Part shown: one piece after another, positions 15,650 through 21,434 of the stretch
How positions within the stretch are numbered: position 1 is the stretch's first letter
Layout of the letters: each line of letters opens with the position of its first letter
Assembly (NCBI GenBank): GCA_964631745.1
Contig: CAZVWV010000060.1
Span: 1 to 21,434, forward strand
Reading direction: 5' to 3'
DNA length: 21,434 bases
Source of the DNA: CAZVWV01 sp964631745
Lineage (GTDB): Bacteria; Bdellovibrionota_C; UBA2361; JBGSMV01
The notes under the pieces: model-generated
Told to the model about the DNA's origin: nothing
Seen by the model: only the letters and a program-made list of their open reading frames with translations
The model's database searches: none
Position numbers and translations under genes: made by a program

Positions 15650-16570
15650 ATGCGGCTTGTTTCACTTGAACCATTCATTACGAATACCATCATTGACCTG
15701 GGGCTAGAACAGAGTCTTGTGGGAATTTCTCATCGCTGTCGGCCAAAAGCCGAGGGGTTGGAAGGTCTGGCAAGAGTTACTAGCGCAAGGGCGAATTCAC
15801 GCGCTGGCCGAGTGGCGGAGGTCTCTTCTTTTGAGGTGGACTTTAAAAAGATTCAGGAGCTCTCGCCTGATTTGGTGCTGGGAAGTATCTTAGAAAAAGA
15901 AGACGATTCAAATCAGGTAGTAGAAATTCGCGAGGCCTTACGGAGCCTACTGCCCGAGAACACCAAGTTTCGCACATACGCCCCTAAAACTTTCGAGCAG
16001 GTCTTGGACTATTATGCCCGCTTAGGAAAGGACGTGGGCGTGGAGGGCTCTGGGATTAGTATGGCAGGAAAGCTAAAAGCCCAGAGTATGGACTGGTGCG
16101 ATAATTTTTACGAGCGCATGAAAAACAAGCGCGTCACCTTTCTTTCCAAACTCGAACCGCTGACATTGGCCGGATTCTGGATCCCGGATATGATTCATCT
16201 CTGTTCTGCCATGAGTCAGTACCGCATGGGCGGCAAACCAGACCAGCAAATTGAATGGCGCGAGGTTTTAAACTTTAGGCCGGATGTAATCATCGTAGCG
16301 CCCCGCAGCATCGATCTTAAGTCCTCAGCGCTGCTTTTTAAGAAGTTACAAAAACTTCCGGATTGGGAAGATATCATAGCGGTTAAGCGAGGCGAGGTTT
16401 ACTTCGCCGATGGTGACACGCATTTTTATGAACCCACGGCTGTCTTGCGGGACTCAATGGGAATTCTAGTCTCGGCCGTTGCCGGTTTAGAGAGCGGCTA
16501 TATTACAGCGCGAGATGCGTTCTTTAAGTTACGCTGGATTGAGCTGCATCGGCATAAGTTTGGTGGCTAA
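15650..16570 (+). CDS. BtuF/TroA-like cobalamin-type substrate-binding protein, no signal peptide
   Basis: A 306-aa protein with the helical-backbone metal/cobalamin receptor fold. It opens MRLVSLEPFITNTIIDLGLE, with VGISHRCRP (about 24-32) where relatives have GVSHECDYP, then LARVTSA, the helix-linked PDLVLGSI and, in the second lobe, RPDVIIVAPR and VKRGEVYFADG. Most of these are periplasmic binding proteins of B12 or Fe-siderophore ABC importers, but this one starts directly at the first beta-strand, so it should be cytoplasmic, as in a known subfamily. No permease or ATPase gene is adjacent. No ribosome site precedes the ATG; a promoter -10 ends 9 nt upstream. Ligand unproven. Confidence 0.8.
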   Translation: MRLVSLEPFITNTIIDLGLEQSLVGISHRCRPKAEGLEGLARVTSARANSRAGRVAEVSSFEVDFKKIQELSPDLVLGSILEKEDDSNQVVEIREALRSLLPENTKFRTYAPKTFEQVLDYYARLGKDVGVEGSGISMAGKLKAQSMDWCDNFYERMKNKRVTFLSKLEPLTLAGFWIPDMIHLCSAMSQYRMGGKPDQQIEWREVLNFRPDVIIVAPRSIDLKSSALLFKKLQKLPDWEDIIAVKRGEVYFADGDTHFYEPTAVLRDSMGILVSAVAGLESGYITARDAFFKLRWIELHRHKFGG

Positions 16571-16603
16571 GAGGTATAGGGTAGAGATATCAGGTTAGGT
16601 GCG

Positions 16604-16608
16604 GGAGG
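16604..16608 (+). promoter_or_regulatory. Ribosome binding site that favours a TTG start
   Basis: GGGAGG (16603-16608) ends 8 nt before TTG at 16617. The longer frame beginning with GTG at 16599 has this sequence inside the coding region and no comparable site in front of it, so TTG 16617 is the better start. Confidence 0.5.
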
Positions 16609-16616
16609 ATTCAGGG

Positions 16617-17042
16617 TTGGAAATAATTTCAAAAGAGTGCTGGTTTACGGTATGCGGCCAGAAGCGCGACGCGCTGGCAAGTAGTGTAGAGAACGCAGTG
16701 GCTCGCGCGCAGACTGCAAGCCAGCTATCTAGCGATGAAGTCGAGCGCGTCAAGCAGCTAGATTTTTCGGTGTGCAAAGGCGAACTAAATGTCTCTGACG
16801 AGATATTGGAAAAACTACGTCGCATGTGCCAGATCTGGGATGTGGATATCCGGGTGCGGGAGATTAGCTCACATAGAAAGTTCATAGGGCCAGTTATTGT
16901 GGCAGCCAAGAAATTAGTTTTCCCGGTGCTGCGAGCGTTCCTAAACGATACCCTGCGCCAGCAGCGAGATTTTAACGCTGCGGCTATTCAGCTTGTGGGG
17001 GAGATTGTTGCGGAGCGCGGGAAGGGGGCCGGGAAGCTTTAG
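16617..17042 (+). CDS. Conserved hypothetical protein, 141 aa
   Basis: I do not recognise this protein with certainty. The TTG start at 16617 is chosen from the ribosome site; GTG at 16599 would add six residues. The product is soluble and mostly helical: an N-terminal half with SSDEVERVKQLDFSVCKGE and an Arg/Lys-rich C-terminal half (HRKFIGPVIVAAKKLVFPVL, then FLNDTLRQQRDFNAAAIQLV). That last pattern, a Gly-Pro followed by a hydrophobic amphipathic helix and RQxxFN, reminds me of leader regions of methyltransferases or glycosyltransferases in polysaccharide clusters, where it may touch the membrane; here no enzyme domain follows. It starts 46 bp after the BtuF-like gene, probably in the same transcript. 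Confidence 0.65.
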   Translation: MEIISKECWFTVCGQKRDALASSVENAVARAQTASQLSSDEVERVKQLDFSVCKGELNVSDEILEKLRRMCQIWDVDIRVREISSHRKFIGPVIVAAKKLVFPVLRAFLNDTLRQQRDFNAAAIQLVGEIVAERGKGAGKL

Positions 17043-17121
17043 AGCAAGTTTTCCGCCATTGCTGCTACAAGCACGAGTTCTGGCGAAAAGCTTAATACTG
17101 ATTTCGTCCAGCACCGAATCC

Positions 17122-17538
17122 CTAACCCCGGCCCCGAACTCGCGTCAAAACCCAGTTTTCGACCGAGAGCCCCTTCACGTGCGAAAACTCGCGCACGTTA
17201 TTGGTAACTAGTACGGCCCCCAGGCTTCGGGCCTGGCCTGCTATTAACAGATCCATGGGGCCGATTGGTTCATGTTTTAGTTCGAGGCGAAGTTTGGCGC
17301 ACTCGTCTGCCATGGGCAGATCCAACGCTACAATTTCTAATGGAAGTGTGAACTGCTCAATCAGAGCTTCGTTCTTGGTGGGTGCCTGGCTTCGAAGTGC
17401 GCCATATTTTAGCTCAAAATAAGTAACGACCGAAATTCCGGCTGCTCCTGGCAGGAGTCGACGGAAACGTTTTAGCACATCCGCTGGCCGATTGCGAATG
17501 ATGTAAATGCAAATATTTGTGTCCAGTAGGTATTTCAC
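17122..17538 (-). CDS. vapC: VapC-type PIN-domain toxin
   Basis: A 138-aa ribonuclease toxin of the VapBC type II system; relatives cleave tRNA or rRNA. Acidic active-site residues are in place: D6 (YLLDTN), E42 (TYFELKYGA) and D96 (GPMDLLIAGQAR), followed by LVTNNVREF (110-118) where the fourth acidic position normally lies; here N114 and E117 occur. Length is normal. It begins with GTG at 17538, 20 bp after the antitoxin stop on the same strand; the ribosome site is weak (CAGAG), which would keep toxin level below antitoxin. Order antitoxin then toxin is standard. No sign of inactivation. Confidence 0.93.
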   Translation of the reverse strand: MKYLLDTNICIYIIRNRPADVLKRFRRLLPGAAGISVVTYFELKYGALRSQAPTKNEALIEQFTLPLEIVALDLPMADECAKLRLELKHEPIGPMDLLIAGQARSLGAVLVTNNVREFSHVKGLSVENWVLTRVRGRG

Positions 17539-17558
17539 GTTACTCTGAGATTATAAGG

Positions 17559-17804
17559 TTAATCTGAAGACGGCTTGAACGGATCCAGCCGCTTGTCCCA
17601 CCGAAGCTCCTCTCTTTTCGCCATAAAATCAGAGGAAAATTCCCCAATAGTTTCAAGCAAAGGATCCCAAAAGTTATCTTTGGGAAGCAAGATCACGGCC
17701 TTGCCGCGACGGATGATATAAACTTCTGCCCCCGCAATGCGGAATTCTTTCGGTAGGCGAACGGCCTGGCTTTGACCGTTCTTAAATAGTTTGGCTGTCT
17801 TCAT
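17559..17804 (-). CDS. vapB: VapB-type antitoxin with AbrB/MazE-like DNA-binding domain
   Basis: An 81-aa antitoxin. The N-terminal swapped-hairpin DNA-binding domain is clear (MKTAKLFKNGQSQAVRLPKE, then IRRGKAVILLPK to residue 42), followed by a C-terminal toxin-binding tail with the aromatic/acidic NFWDPLLETIGEFSSDF. It neutralises VapC and should repress its own operon. The ATG at 17804 is preceded by AGGA 6 nt upstream; the longer frame to 17963 would read through the promoter and operator and is rejected. The promoter and palindromic operator lie at 17818-17860. Confidence 0.92.
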   Translation of the reverse strand: MKTAKLFKNGQSQAVRLPKEFRIAGAEVYIIRRGKAVILLPKDNFWDPLLETIGEFSSDFMAKREELRWDKRLDPFKPSSD

Positions 17805-17817
17805 GTTAGTTCCTAAG

Positions 17818-17860
17818 AAGTATATACTTAAAGTATATATTATCATACTGTTGCTTGCAA
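17818..17860 (-). promoter_or_regulatory. vapBC promoter overlapped by palindromic operator
   Basis: On the minus strand, TTGCAA (17855-17860) and TATACT (17832-17837) are 17 bp apart, a good sigma-70 promoter, with the start expected about 20 nt before vapB. Covering the -10 is a perfect palindrome TATATACTT-A-AAGTATATA (17821-17839), and AAGTATATACTT (17818-17829) is a second perfect, overlapping palindrome. Binding of VapB or VapBC here would block RNA polymerase. Confidence 0.75.
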
Positions 17861-17986
17861 GCCCGCACGCTACCAACAACCCTGCGGTCTCACCAACTGC
17901 CCCAGATTTCCAAACCTCCCGAAGCAAAACCAGGCAGAAATTCCATGAAGCATTCGTCACCAATCACAGGATACATATATAGAAGA

Positions 17987-18013
17987 CCAGGGTCTTAATA
18001 TGTAACACCCTGG
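17987..18013. other. Hairpin between vapBC and the tail-anchored protein gene
   Basis: CCAGGGT (17987-17993) and ACCCTGG (18007-18013) form a perfect 7-bp stem with a 13-nt loop. No T-run follows it. Function unknown. I see no gene in 17861-18070. Confidence 0.35.
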
Positions 18014-18070
18014 AATATTTGAAGTTTTAGAAAGGGTTGCGGTAGTTCGAATCTGCCCGGGTAGGGAACA

Positions 18071-18394
18071 ATGACGGAGTGGAGAGCTATAAAAGTGAAG
18101 CAACAGGGGCTCACCTCGGTGGGGCCGATTGGGCGTACCCGCAAACGCAGCAGCGGAAAGATTGTTTCTCCTTGGCAGTTCGACCGCTGGAGCTTTAACC
18201 CACAAAACTTGGCGGTGGTCTCAAGCCCATCCAGCAAGTATTCGGATGATTCGTCCGAGAATGACAGCTCCTTGGACTCGCTCACCAGAAAAAGGTTCGG
18301 CAAAGGCATATCGATAATAAAACTAGCCACGATTTTGCTGCTGGTTTTTAGCGTGTTCATGGCAGGCGTGCTGCTAAATCTCGTGCTGACTTAA
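18071..18394 (+). CDS. Small tail-anchored membrane protein, function unknown
   Basis: A 107-aa protein that I do not recognise. The N-terminal 50 residues are basic (IGRTRKRSSGK at 20-30), the middle is Ser/Asp-rich (SSPSSKYSDDSSENDSSLDS, 51-70), and a single hydrophobic segment fills the C-terminus (IIKLATILLLVFSVFMAGVL, 82-101) after RKRFGKG. The positive residues before the helix predict a cytoplasmic N-terminal domain anchored by its tail. AGGG lies about 5 nt before the ATG. A competing minus-strand frame over the same DNA (17995-18360) has no comparable features. The IS21-type element begins 5 bp after the stop codon. It could still be a chance frame. Confidence 0.45.
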   Translation: MTEWRAIKVKQQGLTSVGPIGRTRKRSSGKIVSPWQFDRWSFNPQNLAVVSSPSSKYSDDSSENDSSLDSLTRKRFGKGISIIKLATILLLVFSVFMAGVLLNLVLT

Positions 18395-18398
18395 ATAA

Positions 18399-18446
18399 TG
18401 TCAGCGGCGGCGTGAAAATGCCGAGAAACCGCCGGTTTGAAAATGC
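18399..18446. repeat. IS left-end region with repeated TGAAAATGC sites
   Basis: TGTCAG starts at 18399, and TGAAAATGC occurs at 18413-18421 and 18438-18446, 25 bp apart in the same direction. Arrays of this kind are transposase-binding sites in IS21 and related DDE elements. Confidence 0.6.
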
Positions 18447-18488
18447 ATAGAGAAAGGGGCGCTTCGCGGAATAGATCGGGCGCGCTCG

Positions 18489-19247
18489 CTATTCGATTTC
18501 ATCTTTAGTGCGGTAGCTTTTCCCAAGGATGCGCACGGTTTCTGCATGGTGGAGCAGCCTGTCCAGGAGCGCCGAGGTGAGGGTTGCATCGTTATTGAGA
18601 GTGGCCGCCCATTTTTTGTAGGTGAGGTTGGTAGTGATGATGGTGGAACCGCGCTCGTAACGTCCGCTGATGATTTGAAAGAGCAGATCGGCTGCGGTCT
18701 TGTCCAGCGCCAGGTAGCCCAGCTCATCCAGGATCAAAAACTCAGGTCTGATGTACTTGCGCAGTTCCTGCTTGCGCGAGCCGGCTTTACCGGCTGCCAG
18801 CAGGTTATTGACGGCATCCACGGCTGAGGTGAACAGTACTGAATGCCCTTTAAGGCAAGCGGTGTATCCGAGCGCGAGGGAAAGGTGCGTCTTGCCGAGC
18901 CCGGTGTTGCTGATGAAAATGACGTTGCCTTTTTCGCTAAAGAACTGGAGCCGGAACAGGTTTTGGACCTGCAGGCGATTAATGGAAGCCGGCCACGACC
19001 AGTCGAACTGATCGAGGGTTTTGCGCAGCGGAAAACGCGCCTGTAAGATGCGGCGCTCTGTGCATCTGTCCTGTTTGAGGTGCGCCTCGCCCTCGACAAG
19101 TCGTTCGAGAAATGCGACATGCGATAGTCCTTGCCCGGCTGCCGCCGCAGCCAGCTCCTCATAATGCGCTTTAATGAACGGAAGCTTAAGGGTCTCCAGC
19201 TGCGAGTGCAGCTGATTTTGTGTGTCCGGCGTCTTATTCTTTGTCAT
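18489..19247 (-). CDS. istB: IS21-family transposition helper ATPase IstB
   Basis: A 252-aa AAA+ ATPase that assembles with IstA and directs target choice. After an N-terminal helical region comes the P-loop SNTGLGKTH (113-121), whose first position is Ser where Gly or Ala is usual, then CLKGHSVLFTSAVDAVNNLL (131-150), Walker B LILDELGYL (171-179), and the sensor-type segment STIITTNLTYKKW; it ends after HHAETVRILGKSYR. Length is normal. The ATG at 19247 is preceded by a G-rich ribosome site (GAGGGGGGG) and overlaps the end of istA by 14 bp, giving coupled translation. The longer frame to 19388 lies in istA and is not needed. Confidence 0.95.
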   Translation of the reverse strand: MTKNKTPDTQNQLHSQLETLKLPFIKAHYEELAAAAAGQGLSHVAFLERLVEGEAHLKQDRCTERRILQARFPLRKTLDQFDWSWPASINRLQVQNLFRLQFFSEKGNVIFISNTGLGKTHLSLALGYTACLKGHSVLFTSAVDAVNNLLAAGKAGSRKQELRKYIRPEFLILDELGYLALDKTAADLLFQIISGRYERGSTIITTNLTYKKWAATLNNDATLTSALLDRLLHHAETVRILGKSYRTKDEIE

Positions 19248-20712
19248 CGCCCCCCCTCTGGTCATAGATAGAAAGGTCGGGTTCCGGGATATCAATGTCC
19301 AGTAGATCGCACTTGCGCGTGAGCTGCAGCGCACCTGGCTCCTGCTCAATGCGAACGCGCTGCTCGCAGATATTGGCGATGTACTCACAGCTGAATGCTT
19401 CTAGAGCGAACGCATCCTCGATGGCGCGGGAAACCGGATCCGATCCATAGATCTCGCTTAACGCCACAATTTTCTGCACGTGATGACGCGGGTTCAGTCT
19501 GCGCTCGGCCAGGCGGCGGTAGTATTCGTCCGCTTTGGACGACAGGCCAAGGAACCTCGCATACAGCTTTTGCTCCCGCGCTCGGTGGCGCTGCGCCAAA
19601 AGAGCTTTTGGATGGTCGGGATGCTCGATGTCACGGTGGCGCTGATAGCTGCGCTGGTGACGCGCCACAAGCTTCTCGCCCGAATAGATGCACACCCGGT
19701 CGGGGTAGGCTTTAAGGGTAAGCTGTGCCCCGGCGTACTCGGCGGGCACCGAGTAGCGGTTCGTATCCAATGTCACCCGGAACGTGCTCGAAGCTCGTAC
19801 CGGCGTGACCGCTCCTATATCATACGGTTGTGCCGCAAGCGGGCGCAGTGCCGGCTTCTCCACAAGGAACAGGTCGCAGGGGCGTTTTCTCGTTTCACCG
19901 TGAACGCGCACATTGGCCACCTCAGTCAGCCAGCGCGCAGCCGCGGGAGCAAGCGCCGAGAAGTCCGGAATATCGAGGCCGCGCAGAAAATTCTTCTTCA
20001 CGTACCCAACCCCGCTTTCAACTCGCCCCTTTTCGTTTCCCTTACCTACCGCGCATGCCCGAATTTCAAATCCATAATGTCGGGCAAAGTCGAGATATCG
20101 CGGGTTATACACCGGCGCTTCCCCCGTCAAGCGCCGCAACACCGCCGACTTCAAATTATCGACCATCACTCTTTCCGGCACCGACCCAAAAAATTCAAAG
20201 GCATTCTGGTGGCAGCCTAAAAAGTGCTCCATCGTCTGGAGCACGGTGAACTCGACGTACATGAGGCGACTGTAACAAAGCACCATCACAAAAAAGTGCA
20301 GCTTACGCATGGTTTGCCCGCACGCCACCGTTCCGAAACTTCCCCAGTCCACCTGCGCGCACTCACCGGGCGCAAACGACAAGGTCAGATACGCCGCTCG
20401 CGGCGGCGGGCGCACCTTGCGCACGTAATCTTTAAGGATCGTGTAGCCACCCCGGTACCCCTGTTCGCGAAGCATGAGCAGCAGTTGAGCGGCACTATAG
20501 GGATGTTTCTCCAGCAGCCGCTGAATCTGATCCTTGTACGAATCGAGCATGCTCGGCCGCGCAGCAGTTGTGCGCTCCTGGAACCGCTCGCGCTTCGCCC
20601 AAAATGCGGTCGTCCTCCAGTCGAGCCCAAGTTTGGCAGCAATCTGTGAGACGTTGAGCCCTTCTTTCTCGCCAAGCTGCTTGATGCGGCAAAAGGTGTC
20701 GTAGTCAATCAT
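19234..20712 (-). CDS. istA: IS21-family transposase IstA
   Basis: A 492-aa DDE transposase that cuts and joins the element ends. An N-terminal helix-turn-helix (about 10-42, NVSQIAAKLGLDWRTTAFWA) is followed by the RNase H-fold core with D122 (QVDWGSFG), D185 (RVMVDNLKSAV) and E232 (NEKGRVESGVGYVKK), the full catalytic triad. A C-terminal beta-rich domain begins near 320 (TFRVTLDTNRYSVPAEY). The ATG at 20712 has AGGAG about 7 nt upstream and overlaps the stop of the preceding accessory gene in ATGA. The upstream extension to 20862 is inside that gene and is rejected. Full length, no disruption. Confidence 0.95.
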   Translation of the reverse strand: MIDYDTFCRIKQLGEKEGLNVSQIAAKLGLDWRTTAFWAKRERFQERTTAARPSMLDSYKDQIQRLLEKHPYSAAQLLLMLREQGYRGGYTILKDYVRKVRPPPRAAYLTLSFAPGECAQVDWGSFGTVACGQTMRKLHFFVMVLCYSRLMYVEFTVLQTMEHFLGCHQNAFEFFGSVPERVMVDNLKSAVLRRLTGEAPVYNPRYLDFARHYGFEIRACAVGKGNEKGRVESGVGYVKKNFLRGLDIPDFSALAPAAARWLTEVANVRVHGETRKRPCDLFLVEKPALRPLAAQPYDIGAVTPVRASSTFRVTLDTNRYSVPAEYAGAQLTLKAYPDRVCIYSGEKLVARHQRSYQRHRDIEHPDHPKALLAQRHRAREQKLYARFLGLSSKADEYYRRLAERRLNPRHHVQKIVALSEIYGSDPVSRAIEDAFALEAFSCEYIANICEQRVRIEQEPGALQLTRKCDLLDIDIPEPDLSIYDQRGGDDKE

Positions 20713-21104
20713 CGCGGCGCTCCTTGAGCAAGGCGACGAAGCACCTCCGCCACGGCAACCGGTTTGCCCGCTCCTCGGGCACCCTCCCTCCGCAACGTCT
20801 GAGCTATTAGTGATAACACCTGATAAAGCGGTTTGCTGTAGGCAATCATTCCCGCCTTGCAAAGCTCAGCGCGCAGCTGCTCCAGCTCGCCTTGGCAAAC
20901 CGAAAGAAGGCCGCACACGCTCGCGTCCGAGTAGTAACTCAGGCCGCGCAGGTCGCCAGCCGCCACCAAAAACAGATACAGCCCCCAGGCTCCTACCGAA
21001 CACCGCTGAAGGTACCGCTGTGAGACCAGCTGCTGGTCAATCCAGCTAAACTGGCGCGGTACCCGCCGCTCCCGCTCCGGGCATAATAGCCGCTTTTCCA
21101 CCAT
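20709..21104 (-). CDS. IS21-associated accessory protein, 131 aa
   Basis: No function is known to me. The product has the conserved-looking segment RQFSWIDQQLVSQRYLQRCS (17-36), a helical run GAWGLYLFLVAAGD, then SYYSDASVCGLLSVCQGELE (56-75) and LRAELCKAGMIAYSKPLYQV. This arrangement resembles a winged helix (replication-initiator or GntR-like shape), so DNA binding is a reasonable guess. From memory, close relatives occur directly upstream of istA in other IS21-type elements. AGGAGG 5-6 nt before the ATG is a strong ribosome site. Its stop overlaps the istA start by 4 bp (ATGA), and its start overlaps the preceding ORF by 59 bp, so all four genes form one translational unit. Confidence 0.8.
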   Translation of the reverse strand: MVEKRLLCPERERRVPRQFSWIDQQLVSQRYLQRCSVGAWGLYLFLVAAGDLRGLSYYSDASVCGLLSVCQGELEQLRAELCKAGMIAYSKPLYQVLSLIAQTLRREGARGAGKPVAVAEVLRRLAQGAPR

Positions 21105-21434
21105 CGCTTCCTCCTCGCATAATGTCCTGCCCGAGTCGTATCAAACTTAGCGATGCCTTTGCGATCTCATCTTGTGACGTGCTGTCAGTCAGTTTTGCGA
21201 TTAAGCCAACTAAAACCAGCGGTTGCATGCCCATCATATCTTGTGGCACAGCAACACCCAGATCTCCCGATTCCCTCGTCTTTTCGATTACTTGAGGTAC
21301 CATCAAATCTTGTGGCACATTTTCCGTTTTGGCACTCCGCTGCCGCGCTCGCTCGGGATTCTCCACACGCCAGCGCCTCTTGCGCTCCACGTGCTCCGGT
21401 CCCCGGAAGTAGTCCCGGTTCTCGGGTTTCCTTA
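21046..21434 (-). CDS. IS21-associated accessory protein, N-terminus cut off by the window edge
   Basis: The frame runs open to the window edge: 14 codons (RKPENRDYFRGPEH) precede the first possible start, a GTG at 21390, and read as natural protein, so the gene begins outside the window. The visible part has a basic Arg/Trp-rich region (DYFRGPEHVERKRRWRVENP) and then three QD motifs exactly 23 residues apart (PQDLM, PQDMM, SQDEI), with a hydrophobic helix QPLVLVGLIAKLT between the last two. From memory, longer relatives begin with a cysteine-rich zinc-ribbon-like domain, suggesting DNA binding; that part is not in view. It overlaps the next ORF by 59 bp. Function unknown. Confidence 0.75.
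   Translation of the reverse strand, partial: RKPENRDYFRGPEHVERKRRWRVENPERARQRSAKTENVPQDLMVPQVIEKTRESGDLGVAVPQDMMGMQPLVLVGLIAKLTDSTSQDEIAKASLSLIRLGQDIMRGGSDGGKAAIMPGAGAAGTAPV
21169..21319 (-). repeat. In-gene repeat with 69-bp period
   Basis: ATCTTGTGGCACA occurs at 21238-21250 and 21307-21319, and a diverged ATCTTGTGACG at 21169-21179; the three start exactly 69 bp apart. Each encodes the QD motif of the accessory protein on the minus strand. This points to internal duplication of a 23-codon unit. Confidence 0.65.

Larger units (their letters stand above)
18399..21434 (-). mobile_element. IS21-family insertion element with two accessory genes (right end outside window)
   Basis: The element begins with TGTCAGCGGCGGCGTGAAAA at 18399, a TG terminus expected for IS21-family ends, with two copies of TGAAAATGC (18413-18421 and 18438-18446) spaced 25 bp as multiple terminal transposase sites. 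Genes run right to left: an accessory ORF open at the window edge, a second accessory ORF, istA and istB, all overlapping. At least 3,036 bp lie in the window; the other end and any target duplication are not visible. No frameshift is seen in istA or istB, so the element may be active. Confidence 0.85.

Noticed and set aside
18036..18065. A tRNA-like T-arm (GGTAG TTCGAAT CTGCC at 18041-18057), possibly a tRNA 3' half or attachment site
   Set aside because: No pairing acceptor strand, anticodon arm or D-arm is found upstream, and no CCA follows. The known tRNA-Leu in this window does not share the sequence, so an att site cannot be supported.
17995..18360. Minus-strand 121-codon frame opposite the tail-anchored protein
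   Set aside because: No ribosome site, no recognisable domain or membrane segment; its C-terminal PGRFELPQPF is the antisense of the T-arm-like sequence, a familiar false-gene signature.
19234..19257. Run of seven G at the istA/istB junction as a programmed frameshift giving an IstA-IstB fusion
   Set aside because: Fusion would need a +1 shift, not the usual -1 slippage. The G-run works well as the istB ribosome site, so separate initiation is simpler.

Overview
This window looks like part of a chromosome from a diderm (Gram-negative type) bacterium of proteobacterial or deltaproteobacterial affinity. It has a lipobox lipoprotein with LysM, a complete kdp system, and secG followed directly by tRNA-Leu(GAG), the same pair as secG-leuU in E. 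coli. I cannot name the genus. Base composition is moderate, and the right-hand insertion sequence looks richer in G+C.

Layout. Positions 146-1196: purN (minus) diverges from a small secreted protein gene. 1223-3881: cutA (minus) diverges from a second secreted protein and a radical SAM protein. 3882-4232: non-coding, carrying repeat copy A. 4233-12481: the potassium-uptake locus, with kdpE and kdpD on the minus strand diverging from a 32-codon membrane ORF, kdpF, kdpA, kdpB and kdpC on the plus strand. The shared region 7612-7802 holds candidate KdpE boxes. 12482-12755: spacer with a short hairpin repeat. 12756-14176: an Mrp/ApbC-type P-loop ATPase, secG and tRNA-Leu(GAG). 14177-14671: non-coding, carrying the larger repeat copy B. 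14672-17042: a LysM lipoprotein (minus) diverging back to back from a BtuF-like binding protein and a small unknown protein. 17122-17804: a vapBC toxin-antitoxin pair (minus) with a palindromic operator over its promoter. 18071-18394: a small tail-anchored protein. 18399 to the right edge: an IS21-family element with istA, istB and two upstream accessory ORFs; its far end lies outside the window.

Three themes stand out. First, several start codons (purN, the Mrp ATPase, the LysM lipoprotein, the BtuF-like protein) lack a Shine-Dalgarno sequence and lie only 7-9 nt after a promoter -10 box, suggesting leaderless mRNAs. VapB, the 1632 secreted protein, kdp and IS genes have ordinary ribosome sites. 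Second, two related repeat families occupy intergenic spaces: a GGAGCG hairpin (three copies) and a nested CACCACGAAG...CTTCGTGGTG element (two copies, rearranged relative to each other). Third, the IS21 element carries two extra small genes overlapping each other and istA, one with three QD motifs spaced exactly 23 residues apart.

The Kdp proteins work together: KdpD senses potassium or turgor stress and phosphorylates KdpE, which should activate the divergent kdpFABC genes; KdpFABC is the inner-membrane high-affinity K+ pump. SecG belongs to the SecYEG translocon that would export the secreted proteins and lipoprotein here.
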